64,000 nucleotides of DNA, from positions 1 through 64,000 of the forward strand of contig JASJCM010000015.1 in the NCBI GenBank assembly GCA_030065985.1, written 5' to 3'. The stretch is from Woeseiaceae bacterium (lineage in GTDB: Bacteria > Pseudomonadota > Gammaproteobacteria > Steroidobacterales > Woeseiaceae). A program made the translations under genes and the position numbers. Each line of letters starts with the position of its first letter. Position 1 is the stretch's first letter. Below the pieces are notes generated by a model. That model was not told the DNA's origin, searched no databases, and saw only the letters and a list, made by a program, of their open reading frames with translations. Shown here piece by piece: positions 47,316 to 57,200 of the stretch.

Positions 47316-47849
47316 ATGAAAACTGAAAAGCTCCATGCAGGCGCTGACTTTCCTTCGCTGCCCGTCAAAGGCCGGGACGATGCCGTTGTCGACATCAGCA
47401 AACCGACCGGCGATGCCGACTGGCAGATGGTCGTCGTGTACCGCGGTCGCCATTGCCCGATGTGCACGAAGTTCCTGAACAGCCTCGCCGGCTTCCGCCA
47501 GAGACTGCTCGACATCGGCATCGATATCGCAGCGGTATCCGGGGATAGCAAGGAGCAACTGGAAGACCATCTGACCCGACTCGATGTGAACTTCCCCTTG
47601 TTCTACGGCCTGACGCTCGAGCAGATGCAGGATCTCGGCCTGTACGTTTCTATTCCGCGTTCGGAGCAGGAAACGGACCACAACTTCCCGGAGCCAGGCC
47701 TGTTCGTCATCAACGGCGACGTTCAGGTCCAGGTTGTGGATCTCTCGAACAATCCGTTCGCCCGGCCCGACCTCGAGATCTTCGTGTCGGGTCTCGAGTG
47801 GATTCGCAACCCGGACAACAACTACCCAATACGCGGGACGTATCAGTAG
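47316..47849 (+). CDS. Peroxiredoxin-like (AhpC/TSA-family) protein
   Basis: A 177-residue thioredoxin-fold protein with the redoxin motif VVVYRGRHCPMCTKFLNSL, in which CPMC sits where peroxiredoxins carry the peroxidatic cysteine. The rest matches the thiol peroxidase-like fold: AAVSGDSKEQLEDHL and GLFVINGDVQVQVV. It may be a peroxide reductase or a thiol transfer protein. It follows mdaB at 9 bases and overlaps the convergent TetR gene end by 7. Confidence 0.87.
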   Translation: MKTEKLHAGADFPSLPVKGRDDAVVDISKPTGDADWQMVVVYRGRHCPMCTKFLNSLAGFRQRLLDIGIDIAAVSGDSKEQLEDHLTRLDVNFPLFYGLTLEQMQDLGLYVSIPRSEQETDHNFPEPGLFVINGDVQVQVVDLSNNPFARPDLEIFVSGLEWIRNPDNNYPIRGTYQ

Positions 47850-48454
47850 GAGGTCGGGTTGTAGCTATCGATCAGCCTTCGAATCTGGTTGCGCAGCTCG
47901 ATCGGGAAATTGTCGCGATAGCTCTCGTAGATTTCAGCGCCATACATACGCCTGAGTGTTGGCGTGGAAATGGCAAAGTACTCGATGCTGCCGATCAGTT
48001 GGTAGACGATACAAAAAGCAGCGGCATCGTGAAGGTCCTTAAACCCGCTAATGCGACGCACCACGCCGACAATCTCAGCGAGGAAAGGCAAGAGATACCA
48101 GTCTCTAGCTGTTTCCGCGCGTGATCGATTGTCGAGTACCTCCCGCACAAGTATTTGCGTGTCCAGCGGGTATTCGCGCGACAGCGCATACAGGCCAAGC
48201 AAGATGTCTTCAAACTGGCGCTCCGGCGAGTCTGAACTGTGAACGGTGGTGCGGACGAGCCGAAGTAGCCTGTCCGAGATTTCCTTCAGGACCTCCGCAT
48301 AGAGGTCTTCCTTGCGCTTGAAGTGGTAGAGCAGCGCCTGCTTGGTGAGACCGACCTCGCCGGCTACCTGAGCAATGCTGGCTCCGTAGAAACCCTTTTC
48401 CGCGAATTGGATTTTTGCGGCGGCCAGCAGCTTTCCGCGCGTCGTATCTTCCAT
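47843..48454 (-). CDS. TetR-family transcriptional regulator
   Basis: A 203-residue TetR regulator. The HTH at the N-terminus reads KIQFAEKGFYGASIAQVAGEVGLTKQALLYHFKRKEDLYAEV, followed by a ligand domain with FEDILLGLYALSREYPLDTQ. It is divergent from the crotonase gene, with a perfect 18-base palindrome in that gene's promoter, so a repressor that responds to an acyl-CoA or aromatic intermediate is likely. The ATG at 48454 gives normal length. Confidence 0.93.
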   Translation of the reverse strand: MEDTTRGKLLAAAKIQFAEKGFYGASIAQVAGEVGLTKQALLYHFKRKEDLYAEVLKEISDRLLRLVRTTVHSSDSPERQFEDILLGLYALSREYPLDTQILVREVLDNRSRAETARDWYLLPFLAEIVGVVRRISGFKDLHDAAAFCIVYQLIGSIEYFAISTPTLRRMYGAEIYESYRDNFPIELRNQIRRLIDSYNPTSY

Positions 48455-48553
48455 AAGCGAATTTACCTTTCGTCAAAATCCTGAGAAATCGCCAGGAGCG
48501 CTTATTCGTAACTAATTATTAATATTGCCTTTTATTCTACCCAAAGGAAACTA

Positions 48554-48581
48554 TTGACACTTACCGATCGGTAAGTATGAT
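48554..48581 (+). promoter_or_regulatory. Promoter with embedded TetR-type operator
   Basis: TTGACA (48554-48559) and TATGAT (48576-48581) with a 16-base spacer. The spacer is largely the perfect palindrome ACTTACCGATCGGTAAGT (48559-48576), so a bound TetR dimer would block polymerase. Confidence 0.85.
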
Positions 48582-48617
48582 TGGGAGCCTCGCAGGATTC
48601 GAGGCTGGAGGCCCCCA

Positions 48618-49502
48618 ATGTCAAAAGACACGCTTTATTCGAAATCCGGCACGATCGCGACGATCACGCTGAACCGCCCCGAGAAATACAACACCTTGCG
48701 TCCATCGCTCCTTGCGGATCTCGACGACGCACTGCGCCAGGCAAACTACGATAACGAGGTCAAAGTCATCATCCTCGAAGGCGCCGGTGATGTATTCTGC
48801 GCCGGCTTCGATTTTTCAGGTGGACTGGAGCATTTCGAGGGCATCCGGGAGGAGAACTACGATCCGGGCATGGACATGGATCTCGTCATCAATCCTTACA
48901 AGACCTACCTGACCCAGTTCATGGGTCTGTGGCGCGGACTGAAGCCAACCATCGCCAAGGTTCACGGGTACTGCATGGGTGGTGGGTCGGAGATGGCGCT
49001 GTGCGCCGATCTCGTCGTGGCGTCGGATGATGCGCGCATCGGCACGCCCTACTCGCGCGTCTGGGGTTGCCATTTGTCGGGCATGTGGGTGTACCGGCTT
49101 GGCCTGGCCAAGGCGAAGTACTACGCGCTGACCGGCGAGTGGGTGAGCGGCGAAGAGGCTGCCAGGATAGAGCTCATCAATGAGTCGGTTCCGCTCGAAG
49201 AACTGGACCAGACAGTCCAGGCGCTCGCCGAAAAACTGGCAAGCATTCCGCTGACCCAGTTGATGGCGATGAAGCTGATCGTCAACCAGGCCTACGACAA
49301 CATGGGCCTGCAAAGCACCCAGACCCTTGGGCCGATCCTCGACGGCATGATGCGCAACACGCCGGAAGGACGTGAGTTTGTACGTGTCGCACAAGACCGG
49401 GGCGTAAAGGCTGCTGTGACGATGCGCGACGAGCCGTTTAATGACTACAGCCAGGGACCGGTAGACCAGCATCCCCGTAAGAAAAGCGAGCTGGGACTTT
49501 GA
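48618..49502 (+). CDS. Enoyl-CoA hydratase/isomerase (crotonase superfamily)
   Basis: A 294-residue crotonase-fold enzyme. The oxyanion hole is seen in FCAGFDFSGGLEHF and in KVHGYCMGGGSEMALCADLVVASDDARIGTPYSR, with the CoA-binding helix after it. The usual catalytic glutamates of enoyl-CoA hydratase 1 are not readily placed: EM in SEMALCADL is the first candidate, and GTPYSRVWG replaces the second region, so the reaction may be a hydratase, isomerase or a related CoA reaction. The tail is extended (DEPFNDYSQGPVDQHPRKKS). It is under a TetR-type operator, with GGAGG 8 bases or so before the ATG. Confidence 0.85.
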   Translation: MSKDTLYSKSGTIATITLNRPEKYNTLRPSLLADLDDALRQANYDNEVKVIILEGAGDVFCAGFDFSGGLEHFEGIREENYDPGMDMDLVINPYKTYLTQFMGLWRGLKPTIAKVHGYCMGGGSEMALCADLVVASDDARIGTPYSRVWGCHLSGMWVYRLGLAKAKYYALTGEWVSGEEAARIELINESVPLEELDQTVQALAEKLASIPLTQLMAMKLIVNQAYDNMGLQSTQTLGPILDGMMRNTPEGREFVRVAQDRGVKAAVTMRDEPFNDYSQGPVDQHPRKKSELGL

Positions 49503-49518
49503 AGAGTGCGCCTGCGCT

Positions 49519-52500
49519 CTAGTTGGTTACGACTGTGAACCCTGACGGCGAAGCATTCACGATCTGGCCATCACTAAAGGTCACCGTGAGCAACGCAGAA
49601 CCGAAGTTGTAGACAACGTAGCTGGTCACGCCATTGTTGTCGAAAGCCAGCGCCGCCGGGTAGTCGGCCGTCAGCGCGCCTGTGCCGGTAATCATCTGAC
49701 CCAGCTCGCGGAACGTATGGATCCAGTGATAGGTGTGCGCCTTCGTCTCGCCAGCTTCGGGGATGTAGTCGGCCACGGTGTTGTAATCGGCGACAGCCGC
49801 ATCCGCGTCGGTCATCGCCCAGAGGTTCCACCACAGATCGCGCCACTGGTCGTCAATCAGCCCGGACGGCCTGCCGTTGGATGACTCGCTGAGGCCAACG
49901 GCAACGTAGTCAGCCATGTAGCCCGCGTACTGACCTACGTGCAGGATCAGCGGATTCGACGGCAACCCCTGGATGCCGAGGATATGCGCGTAGGCCCCGC
50001 TAAACCATGTTGCGAACGCGGAGCCGTCACCCCAGATTATCGACGTCGTGATCCTGTTGTAGCCGGCCGGAAAGTTGTCTTCATCAGCACCGACGTTGTT
50101 GTAGCCGTCGATATTGTTCCAGTACTGCCAATAAGCCGCCGCCGTTGACGCATGCAGGTACATGCCCTTCTCTACCAGGTCGTCCCTGCCCGTGATTAGC
50201 CCGTACAGGACAATAGCCCCATACGCGTTGGCAGCTTCCGACGTGGACTCATTGTTGTTGCCACGCACGAAATTGGCCGGGCCCGAGGCCCAGGAGAAAC
50301 CGTTGGCGGGATCGAAATTCCTGAGGTACGGGAACAGCGGATCGTCCGCATCGCCGGCATAGTCCCGTATCAGCAGCTCGACCATCGGACCGTATTGCTC
50401 CGCACCGCACCACGAAACATCCATGCGGCAGATCTCAGCAGCGGCGCGCACGAAGTAGCCGTAATGGAAATGGTGGTCATTGAGTTGCTGGTGGGCAGCG
50501 AACGATTCCTCGAGGCCAAGTAACGTATTCCAATCGTCGTCGTACACGAAGTACTTGAAGACATCGAGTCGGCCGTTGGTCTCTGCCGTGAACCAGTCTT
50601 CGAGCTCCGCCTTCAGCCAGTCGAGCAACTGCCCTGCCTCGGCGTCCATGCCAATCGCATCGGCGATCGCGATGAGCTCAGCGACCTTGCCGTAGTTCTT
50701 CCCGGCCCAGTACGTGTCCGTGCGGTCGTTCCAGACACCGGGGCCTTGCGCGACAAACTGGCTCACCAGGCTCGAAAGAATTACCGGGTCGAACGACCCA
50801 TCGATCGTCGGCAGGGCCGGCAGTACTCCCACAGACGGCAGCAGGTACGAGAAAGTCGCGGTCTCGCTGAACTTGATGATGCCGCGGGCGCTTCTGACCT
50901 GGTAGCCCGATGTCGCCTGGGCGCTGTGCTTCCAGTGCAAGGGGTGCATGCCAACGATCGTCTCGACCGGCGCTCCTCCGCTGTCGCGATAGGTATGACT
51001 GACCGTGACATTGTTCGTGGCGCGATCGACGGAGTAGTCGATGTCGACAGAGGCAACGAGGTTGCGCGCCCTGGCCTCGAAGAAGGACGTCAACGTATCC
51101 GGTGGTGTGCCCGAAGTCTGCGGTAGCCAGGTTAGCGTGAACGCATTCGTCGCATTGCTGACCGAAATCTCGTTACCTGCCACGTTGCCGAACGCCGTCG
51201 TCCCCTCGCCCGTAACGAGGAAATTGTTGTGGTTGCCGGCAACGCTGGTCCAGATACCCAGGCTGTTACCCTGCTCGTAGAACGTCCCCTTCTCCCCGCC
51301 GTCCGTGCGCAGCGTCCGAACAACGGCTTCACCCTGGTAGACCTGTATGTAGGCATATGGCGAGCCATGCACGAACGTCGCTTCCATGACGGCGGCACCG
51401 CTGCTTTGCCATTCGACCGTGACTGACCCATCGCTGTGGTCCTTCAGGTAAGCATCCATGTTGGCGAAGCTGGTGTTGCCAATCGCGATGCCATCGAACA
51501 CTTCGTTGAACGGATCAGGTATCGGGTAGCTGAACCCATTGCCGATGGTTGCGAGTCCCGACGGAATGCCCATGACCCGGAACCCCTTGTTCGTCACGCG
51601 GGCCGTCATCGGGTCCGGTGTGATGTACGCGGCGTCGTTAGCATCGCCAATCGTCATCTCACCGAGGAACGGAATCGAACCCCACCACTTGTGCGTGGGT
51701 GTCGGCATAGTCGCCGCGGGACCGGTCAGTTGCGGAAACAGCGGCGTCGGCGACCCGCTCGGGATCCCGGTCGACGCATTGCAGCCGGGGATACCAGGCT
51801 GTACGACCCCCGCGTTGTAGATCCAGTTGCCGAAATCGACGACGCAGCGGTAGCTGGACGGATTAATCGTGTCGGAGATCGTGCCTGCGCCGAAGGACGT
51901 GATCGTGTAACCGGTCGTGGGCGGCGGGGCGTTGTCGTCGAAGCCCGTAAAGCGGACGTTGTCGATCCGGAAAACCGTGCTGGTCGCACTTGATGCCCAG
52001 ATGACGATCCCTGTGTTTACTGTCGCGAGATCCAGGCCGCCTGCCTGCAACGTCGCGAACGACACTTCAACCGTTTCCCAGCCCGTTGCACCTTTACTGC
52101 CGAGATTCTGATCACCGGACGTGCACGGGTAGAAGCAGTCGAGCTTCATCGTGATATTGCTGTCGCCGCTAACGACTCTCACATCGAAGACCACGCTGCC
52201 GTTGGCGAAACCGGACGCATCGACCGGCAGGTTTGCCGCAATGAACACCCCTGCGAGATTACCCGCAGACGTGTGCGTGACTTCCAGGACGTCGCCGCGC
52301 AAGCTATCGGACACGATCTCCCAGCCGATGCTTGGGCAAGCGGCGCCGCCGTCGTTGTTGCATTCGGCAAAGCCGATCGCTTCGTCGAACGCACTGATGC
52401 CCCTGTCCCATCGGGCACCTACGGCTCCGTTATCGAACACGATGATGTCTGTTGGATCGGCGCCTGGTGGCGGCGCCTCGACAGTTACCGTTCGCGACAC

Positions 52501-53040
52501 CGTCGACGTATTGCCCGCCGCATCCGTCGCCGAGTACGTCAGCACGTAGGTGCCGACGTCTGCGCCCACCGCGCCCGTCGTCGTGACGGGCACCGTGCCA
52601 TCGACGGTATCGGTCGCGGAGACGCCCGGGTCAGTAAACGGAGTGCCATGCATGATGGTCATCGAGGCATCACCGGCCATGATGATTACCGGCGCAATGG
52701 TGTCGGCGACGACGACCGTTCTCGTAGCCGTCGCCGAATTTCCGGCGCTGTCCGTCGCGGTGTAGGTAAGCGTATATGTGCCGGCCGAGGTGCCAACGGT
52801 TCCCGAGGTCGTCACCGCAACCGTGCCGTCAACAGCGTCCGTCGCCGTCGCGCCCTGATCGGTATAGGTTGTACCCTGCTCGTGGTTAAGGGTCGTCGGG
52901 CCGTTCACGGTAATGACCGGCGCTGTTCGATCCACGGGAGGTGGGGGTGTGGTCTCGCCGCCTCCTCCACCGCCGCCACAACCGGTCAGCAAGATGGCAA
53001 TCGCGCCAAATGACGCTATCACTAGAGTGAGTTTTCGCAA
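49519..53040 (-). CDS. GH81 endo-1,3-beta-glucanase lipoprotein with Ig-like and carbohydrate-binding regions
   Basis: A 1173-residue secreted lipoprotein (lipobox ILLTGC, followed by polyglycine). Residues about 38-190 are two bacterial Ig/HYR-type repeats (AYTATDSAGNSATATRTV-like ends), followed by a jelly-roll-like module, about 195-370, resembling carbohydrate-binding domains (TVFRIDNVRFTGF). The GH81 core spans about 400-1140, with LNDHHFHYGYFVRAAAEICR and the catalytic-acid region NNNESTSEAANAYGAIVLYG. It likely cleaves laminarin. The start is TTG at 53040 with GAGGT 8 bases upstream. The final about 30 residues form a short beta end. Confidence 0.92.
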   Translation of the reverse strand: MRKLTLVIASFGAIAILLTGCGGGGGGGETTPPPPVDRTAPVITVNGPTTLNHEQGTTYTDQGATATDAVDGTVAVTTSGTVGTSAGTYTLTYTATDSAGNSATATRTVVVADTIAPVIIMAGDASMTIMHGTPFTDPGVSATDTVDGTVPVTTTGAVGADVGTYVLTYSATDAAGNTSTVSRTVTVEAPPPGADPTDIIVFDNGAVGARWDRGISAFDEAIGFAECNNDGGAACPSIGWEIVSDSLRGDVLEVTHTSAGNLAGVFIAANLPVDASGFANGSVVFDVRVVSGDSNITMKLDCFYPCTSGDQNLGSKGATGWETVEVSFATLQAGGLDLATVNTGIVIWASSATSTVFRIDNVRFTGFDDNAPPPTTGYTITSFGAGTISDTINPSSYRCVVDFGNWIYNAGVVQPGIPGCNASTGIPSGSPTPLFPQLTGPAATMPTPTHKWWGSIPFLGEMTIGDANDAAYITPDPMTARVTNKGFRVMGIPSGLATIGNGFSYPIPDPFNEVFDGIAIGNTSFANMDAYLKDHSDGSVTVEWQSSGAAVMEATFVHGSPYAYIQVYQGEAVVRTLRTDGGEKGTFYEQGNSLGIWTSVAGNHNNFLVTGEGTTAFGNVAGNEISVSNATNAFTLTWLPQTSGTPPDTLTSFFEARARNLVASVDIDYSVDRATNNVTVSHTYRDSGGAPVETIVGMHPLHWKHSAQATSGYQVRSARGIIKFSETATFSYLLPSVGVLPALPTIDGSFDPVILSSLVSQFVAQGPGVWNDRTDTYWAGKNYGKVAELIAIADAIGMDAEAGQLLDWLKAELEDWFTAETNGRLDVFKYFVYDDDWNTLLGLEESFAAHQQLNDHHFHYGYFVRAAAEICRMDVSWCGAEQYGPMVELLIRDYAGDADDPLFPYLRNFDPANGFSWASGPANFVRGNNNESTSEAANAYGAIVLYGLITGRDDLVEKGMYLHASTAAAYWQYWNNIDGYNNVGADEDNFPAGYNRITTSIIWGDGSAFATWFSGAYAHILGIQGLPSNPLILHVGQYAGYMADYVAVGLSESSNGRPSGLIDDQWRDLWWNLWAMTDADAAVADYNTVADYIPEAGETKAHTYHWIHTFRELGQMITGTGALTADYPAALAFDNNGVTSYVVYNFGSALLTVTFSDGQIVNASPSGFTVVTN

Positions 53041-53194
53041 AACGCGTGACCTCGGCGGTGATTAACAGGAGCGGAGGCACGGGACAGGCTGGCAGGTAAG
53101 TCGGCGGAGCCAAGCTCCTGAATATTGCACCACGGGATGACAGCGTTGTCAATTTGACCGCCTGCTCACAAGCTCAGGCGCCAGGTCGGGTTTT

Positions 53195-54166
53195 CTACGT
53201 GCCTTCGTCGGCCTTTGACCTGCCCGGCAGCATGCGCCGGACGAGGGTCTCTACTCCAACTATGATGCCGCCGGCGATCACGCCGAACACGCCGTTGTAA
53301 GCGATGGCGACGAGTACCCCGAGCATTCCGCCGATGCCCGCCACGCCGTGCACTAGCTCCTCCAGGTAATGGAGCGCGTCGGCGGCCGGTGCAATACCGT
53401 GAACGAGTATCCCGCCACCAACGAGGAACATCGCCGCGGTGCCCAGAACTGACAGCGTCTTCATCAGTTTCGGCGCTAGTCGAAGAATAAACCGCCCAAG
53501 TGCCTGCTTGGCTCTGCTGGCCTGCTCCAGGAGATGAAGGCCAGCGTCGTCGAGCTTGACGATTCCGGCAACCAGGCCATACACGCCGATCGTGATAAGT
53601 ACCGCAATCGACGTCAGGACGACGATCTGCGTGCCAATGGTCGAGTCCTGCACTGTACCCAGCGCGATCACGATGATCTCGGCTGACAGGATCGCGTCGG
53701 TCCGGATCGCGCCCTTGATGCGCTGCTTCTCAAACTCGACCATGTCGACTTCGGGATCCATCACAGCTTCCAGCCGCCCTACGTGTTCTGCCTCGTCTTC
53801 TTCCTTCGTGTGAAGCAGCTTGTGCGCGACCTTTTCGAATCCTTCGTAACAAAGGAACGCACCGCCCAGCATCAGAAGCGGCGTGATGATCCAAGGCACG
53901 AATACACTTAGTAACAGCGCGACCGGAACAAGAATGCTCTTGTTGATCGCCGATCCCTTGAACACCGCCCAGACGACCGGCAATTCACGTTCGGCCCGCA
54001 CACCCGAGACCTGCTCGGCATTCAACGCAAGATCGTCGCCGAGCACGCCCGCCGTCTTCTTCGCCGCGAACGCCGTCTTCTTTGCGGCTACGCTTGTCAT
54101 CGCCGAGACGTCATCAAGCAACGTGGCGATATCGTCAATCAGTGTAAGCAGGCTGCTTCCGGACAA
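53195..54166 (-). CDS. DUF808 (YedI-like) membrane protein
   Basis: A 323-residue inner-membrane protein of the DUF808/YedI family. The N-terminal [31 protein letters not shown] and [16 protein letters not shown] are hallmarks, followed by [27 protein letters not shown], several predicted helices ([22 protein letters not shown]) and a final [24 protein letters not shown]. No function is known for the family. It stands alone between the surface protein gene and the GH81 gene, both on the same strand. Confidence 0.92.
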   Translation of the reverse strand: MSGSSLLTLIDDIATLLDDVSAMTSVAAKKTAFAAKKTAGVLGDDLALNAEQVSGVRAERELPVVWAVFKGSAINKSILVPVALLLSVFVPWIITPLLMLGGAFLCYEGFEKVAHKLLHTKEEDEAEHVGRLEAVMDPEVDMVEFEKQRIKGAIRTDAILSAEIIVIALGTVQDSTIGTQIVVLTSIAVLITIGVYGLVAGIVKLDDAGLHLLEQASRAKQALGRFILRLAPKLMKTLSVLGTAAMFLVGGGILVHGIAPAADALHYLEELVHGVAGIGGMLGVLVAIAYNGVFGVIAGGIIVGVETLVRRMLPGRSKADEGT

Positions 54167-54238
54167 CAGAGCACTCCAATTAAGGTTCTGGCGTACTCTA
54201 CTATCAAACGGGGTCTCGTGTGCAGCGCTCTGCCACCT

Positions 54239-57200
54239 CTAGAAATCAGCGGCAAATCGCCACCCGATGTTGAAGCTGGCGAAGCTCGCATCGCGAGAAT
54301 AGTATTCGTACTCGAAGGAGTAGAACCAGCGGCGTGTCACGTTCCATTCCGAGGTGATGCCAACGGCTGCCTGTGCCGAACTCTGCTGGTCGAAGCGAAC
54401 CCTGTCGTCGTTGGACTCATTCCTGATTTTCGCAACGCCGAGCTTCACGTGGACCTTCCACGGATCATCTGACTGCCTGAGATTGAAGCCGACGAACGCC
54501 GCAGGTATCTGGTAGCGGATCGCCGCGACGTCGGTAATTCCCGGATTCCGATTGCCAATTTCGGCTTCACCCGCATCGACATAGCTGACCTCTGCGAACC
54601 ACCTTGGCGAGAAACGATACCCTACCCGCAATTTATAGCCGTCGCTGGTGTCGCCCACGGTGTGCCAGCCGTTTGAATACCCCTCGGGCGCAACGAACGA
54701 CTTGCCAAAGCCTGCACTGAAGTGAGCCAGGGTTTCATCGCCCCAATCCTCGTCGGCCTTGGCCTCAGCCACCGGAAGCAAAACAACGACTGCCATCAGC
54801 GGAAGTACCGTTCGCGCCGCCCGACGGCATCGGGATGCTATCGCGAACCCGAGCAGGATCGCGGGTAGCCACAATACCGCGCCGCCGCCGGTGACGGCCG
54901 TCTGCAACGGTCCGTCAACCTGGAGGCTGTCAGGAATGCCGTCACCGTTGAAGTCTCCGTTCTCGTCCACGTCCAGTATCCCGTCGCTATCGCTGTCAAA
55001 GTCGATCTGGTCCGTCGAGCCGTCGCCATCCGTATCGGGCGGCACTATCGGGGTACCTGCCGCTCCGCCGGACGGCACAACAGGATCGACGATATCGACA
55101 AGGCCGTCGCCATCAGCATCGACGAGACTGTCCAGGACGCCATCGCCATTTGCATCGATCGTATCGACCACGTCGCGCGCGCTCTCGATGATGTCATTCA
55201 TGCCATCACCATCGCTGTCGATATCGCGGAAGTCGGCCGTCCCGTCACCGTCGGTATCGAGAGGCACCATGCTTGTTGCCACCTGGTCGGCGAGACCATC
55301 GGCATCGGAATCGAGCAGGTCATCGAGTAGGCCATCGCGATCACTATCCAGGCTGTTGTCGCCGACGGCCTCGACACTGTCAGGCAGACCATCGTTGTCG
55401 GAATCCAGGTCAAGACGGTCAACAATGCCGTCCATGTCGGTATCAACATCGATCCCGTTGACCATTTCCTGGTCGTCGGGAATGCCATCGCTATCGTCGT
55501 CGAGGTCGATCGGGTCGAACACACCATCGTTATCGAAGTCCCGACCGACGCCGTGTCCGGTATTGTCGCCGTCGACGACGTCCGGGACGCCGTCACCGTC
55601 CACGTCGGCCGCGCTGACCGGGTCTATCTGGCCATCTCCGTCCCCGTCGTACGCCGATGCTCGGGAAGAGACAATGTCGTCGGTTCCGTCGCCATCGCTA
55701 TCCAGATCAATGAAGTCCGGGCCGTCCGTACCATCGGAGTTCGGCGGTGTATCGGTTATTGCGCCGTCATCGACGATACCGTCCTCATTCGCATCGGTGA
55801 GGCCGCCTTCGCTGACGTCCAGACGCCCGTCGTTATCACTGTCGAGGTCGAGATAGTTGGGAACGCCGTCGTTATCGAAGTCGGCCGCGACGACTGCGTC
55901 GTCCACGCCGTCCCCGTTCAGGTCGGTGCCACCTGTCTGATCGACGTCATAGGTGTCGTCGATGCCATCGTTATCGACATCGTTGCCACTCGTCTGTCCT
56001 TCGGCGAGATCGGAGATGCCGTCGTTGTCGCTGTCCGGATCGAGGTGGTCGGGAACGCCGTCGCCGTCAGTGTCGATCAGCGGCAAGCCGTTTGACTCGA
56101 CGGAGTCCGGGATGCCGTCATTGTCGCTATCCGGATCGATATAGTCGTCGATTCCATCGCCATCGCTGTCAAAGTTCTCCAGCGCATCCGGAATAGCGTC
56201 ATTGTCGCTGTCCAGGTCGCGGTAGTCCGGCGTGCCGTCAGCGTCGCTGTCAACGGCACCTTCGGTGGCATCTGCAATGCCGTCGCCATCGGTGTCGTCA
56301 TCGACATAGTCCGGTATGCCATCGGCGTCCTGGTCTGACGGGGCCAATGCGTCGTCCACGCCGTCACCGTTTGCGTCCACACCACCGGTCTGATCAACAT
56401 CTATTGCGTTGTCGATGCCGTCCCCATCGGTGTCGATGCCGCTCAGCGGCGGGATGTTCTGTTCCTCATCAAGATCGGGGATGCCGTCGTTGTCAGAGTC
56501 CGTGTCCATGAAATCCGGAGTGCCGTCACCGTCGGTATCACCGGCACCCTCGACCGCATCGGGTATGCCATCGTTGTCGAAATCGAGATCGACCGTGAAG
56601 TTGACATTGACGGTCTGGACGTTGCCGGCTACATCGGTGATGTCTGCCGTATAAACGTAAACACCCTCCGGAATTGAGCTCGGGGAAGTACAACTCCAGG
56701 TGTTTGTGGGCGTCGCCGAAATCACCGTAGCCGTGCAGACGACCGCACCCAGACCATCGCGAATCGTCACCGTGTTGCCCGCGTTCGCGTCGGTAGTGCC
56801 ACTGAAGGTCGGGAACGTATTATTCGTGACGCCGATAGTATCGACTGTCAGAACAGGTGGGGTGGTGTCGAGGGTAAAGACATCGCCCGCTGGTACAGCC
56901 GAATTACCAACCGCATCGCTGACATCCGCGGAGATCGTGATCGTGCCGTCATTAAGACTGGAAATGTCTGCGGCGGAGGCAGTCCAGGTGCCGCTCGTCA
57001 CAGTGGCTCCGGCGACAACATCGGCGCTGGCGCCGTCGCTAAACGTAACGGTCACGGCCCGGCCATCGATAACGTCGCTCGTTCCCGCGACGACGACCGC
57101 GGTTGCTTCCAGCGCACTGACAAGCTCGTCACCGCCACTGCCGTCATTGGTAATCGCTATTGTTGGGCGGGTCGCGTCCTTGTCGGAAAGCTGGCTGGTG

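Noticed and set aside
54905-56595. CRISPR-like or satellite repeat appearance
   Set aside because: The units code for calcium-binding repeats in a single open frame, have irregular spacing, and contain no spacers of constant length.
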